A stretch of 5,607 nt of DNA from JAWOGN01 sp046496815 (GTDB lineage Bacteria; Desulfobacterota; DSM-4660; Desulfatiglandales; Desulfatiglandaceae), in the NCBI GenBank assembly GCA_046496815.1, contig JAWOGN010000136.1:1-5607 (forward strand), given 5' to 3'. Position numbers and translations under genes: made by a program. Of this stretch, positions 4,882 through 5,607 are shown piece after piece (the stretch's first letter is position 1; every line of letters starts with the position of its first letter). The notes below the pieces were generated by a model. It saw only the letters and a program-made list of their open reading frames with translations, was not told where the DNA came from and made no database searches.

Positions 4882-5607
4882 TCATGCAATACGGTGGGGA
4901 TTGTCCACCGCCTTCGCCCCGTGAATTGTGAGAATCCCTCCCCCACAAATGAGCGCTGTGCCGGCCCAACCCGCGACATCAAGCGTCTCATTCCAGAAGA
5001 TCCGTCCCAGGAGGGCGGCAAAGAGAACTGTTCCGTAACTGAACGGACTCACGTGTGCAGCCGGAGCAAGGCTATAGCCCTTTGCCATGAAGAACTGACC
5101 GACCGTTGCCGACAATCCTACCAGGAGAAGATACAGCCACTCACCCGGCGAAGGAATGCTCCCCGCCCACATGAGCGGGATGGAGGAAATCAGTGTGGAC
5201 AGGAGCGCAAAATAAAACACGATCCGCACCGCGGACTCCGTGGCCGACATACGCCGTATGGTCACCATTTCGAAAGCAATACACACTCCTGCCATGAGCC
5301 CCACCAGGGAATCGATATCCATGATGCCGCGTCCCGGCCTGAGGATCAGGGCGATTCCTGCAAACCCGATTAGGATCGCGCCCCACGCACGTTTCAAGGG
5401 CATTTCTCCTATCCAGATGAACGCGATTAAAGGAATAAAAAGGGGATTGGTAAGAGAAAGCAGCACCGCTTCGGATAACTTCAAATGCGCCACCGCGTAA
5501 AAAAGGCAGTACATAGCTCCGAGGCCGGTAATACATCTCACCAGGTGGAGATGCAAGCAGCGTGTTTTGAGCCGGTCAATGCCGCGGCCTCCGATGAGCC
5601 AGGGAAA
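4882..5607 (-). CDS. DMT-superfamily (EamA-type) transporter, 5' end outside window
   Basis: The frame is open to the right edge (first visible residues FPWLIGGRGIDRLKTRC), giving 241 residues of a protein normally near 290-310 with ten membrane helices. The TTG at 5554-5556 is therefore not taken as the start. The visible part has the end of the first EamA repeat (LSEAVLLSLTNPLFIPLIAF, then WIGEMPLKRAWGAILIGFAG and LILRPG). The second repeat follows (WLYLLLVGLSATVGQFFMAKG, PAAHVSPFSYG, LGRIFWNETLDVAGWAG, ICGGGILTI). The Glu after the fourth helix of each repeat (IGEM, WNET) is typical. Members export amino acids, nucleotides, S-adenosylmethionine, riboflavin or other small metabolites; the substrate here cannot be assigned. 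The C-terminal tail (GAKAVDNPHRIA) stops exactly where rtcB similarity begins in the same frame, so the last few residues may have been acquired at the junction. Confidence 0.88.
   Translation of the reverse strand, partial: FPWLIGGRGIDRLKTRCLHLHLVRCITGLGAMYCLFYAVAHLKLSEAVLLSLTNPLFIPLIAFIWIGEMPLKRAWGAILIGFAGIALILRPGRGIMDIDSLVGLMAGVCIAFEMVTIRRMSATESAVRIVFYFALLSTLISSIPLMWAGSIPSPGEWLYLLLVGLSATVGQFFMAKGYSLAPAAHVSPFSYGTVLFAALLGRIFWNETLDVAGWAGTALICGGGILTIHGAKAVDNPHRIA

Noticed and set aside
4710..5021. 103-codon minus-strand frame and a nested 61-codon frame (4784-4969)
   Set aside because: Both overlap the transporter and the rtcB fragment out of frame; the rtcB-like frame is the one with family similarity.
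1..5607. CRISPR array, tRNA, rRNA, complete insertion sequence, toxin-antitoxin or phage genes
   Set aside because: I looked for regularly spaced repeats, conserved tRNA or rRNA sequence, transposase motifs and typical small toxin pairs on both strands and found none.

Overview
The window reads as an ordinary chromosomal stretch of a free-living Gram-negative bacterium, most plausibly a member of the Desulfobacterota (former Deltaproteobacteria). That placement is inference: it rests on the mix of families and on a palindromic GGATTCC...GGAATGACGG intergenic repeat of a type I associate with that group. No ribosomal, tRNA or taxon-specific marker is present to prove it.

Layout. (1) 21-356, minus: a small intact conserved gene with a paired-cysteine motif and a strong ribosome binding site, resembling an uncharacterised family (possibly DUF5619). 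(2) 357-1485: a poorly coding stretch that holds gene debris. It contains the first 78 codons of an agmatinase/arginase-family gene (670-906, minus). Directly upstream and overlapping it by ATGA is a 28-codon ORF (903-989, minus) that looks like the first 20 or so residues of an OsmC-family peroxiredoxin and carries a perfect Shine-Dalgarno sequence. The intergenic palindromic repeat lies further right. (3) 1486-2517, plus: a 59-residue two-helix membrane protein followed by a ZIP-family metal transporter. (4) 2551-4677, minus and convergent with ZIP: a 708-residue protein fusing a two-HKD phospholipase D-like half to a C-terminal VTT/DedA-like (SNARE-associated) membrane domain. (5) 4693-4881, minus: an internal fragment of the RNA ligase RtcB. 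(6) 4882 to the right edge, minus: a DMT-superfamily (EamA) transporter whose 5' end lies outside the window. The transporter, the rtcB fragment and the PLD gene share one reading frame.

The intact genes are mostly membrane and lipid or metal-transport functions with no obvious shared pathway. The clearest biological signal is gene decay: three separate remnants (OsmC-like, agmatinase-like, RtcB-like) lie within about 4 kb among intact genes. I found no CRISPR array, tRNA, rRNA, complete insertion sequence or defence system, and I do not think the window contains a new system. The items most worth checking are the PLD-VTT fusion, the small conserved Cys-Cys protein and the remnant junctions.
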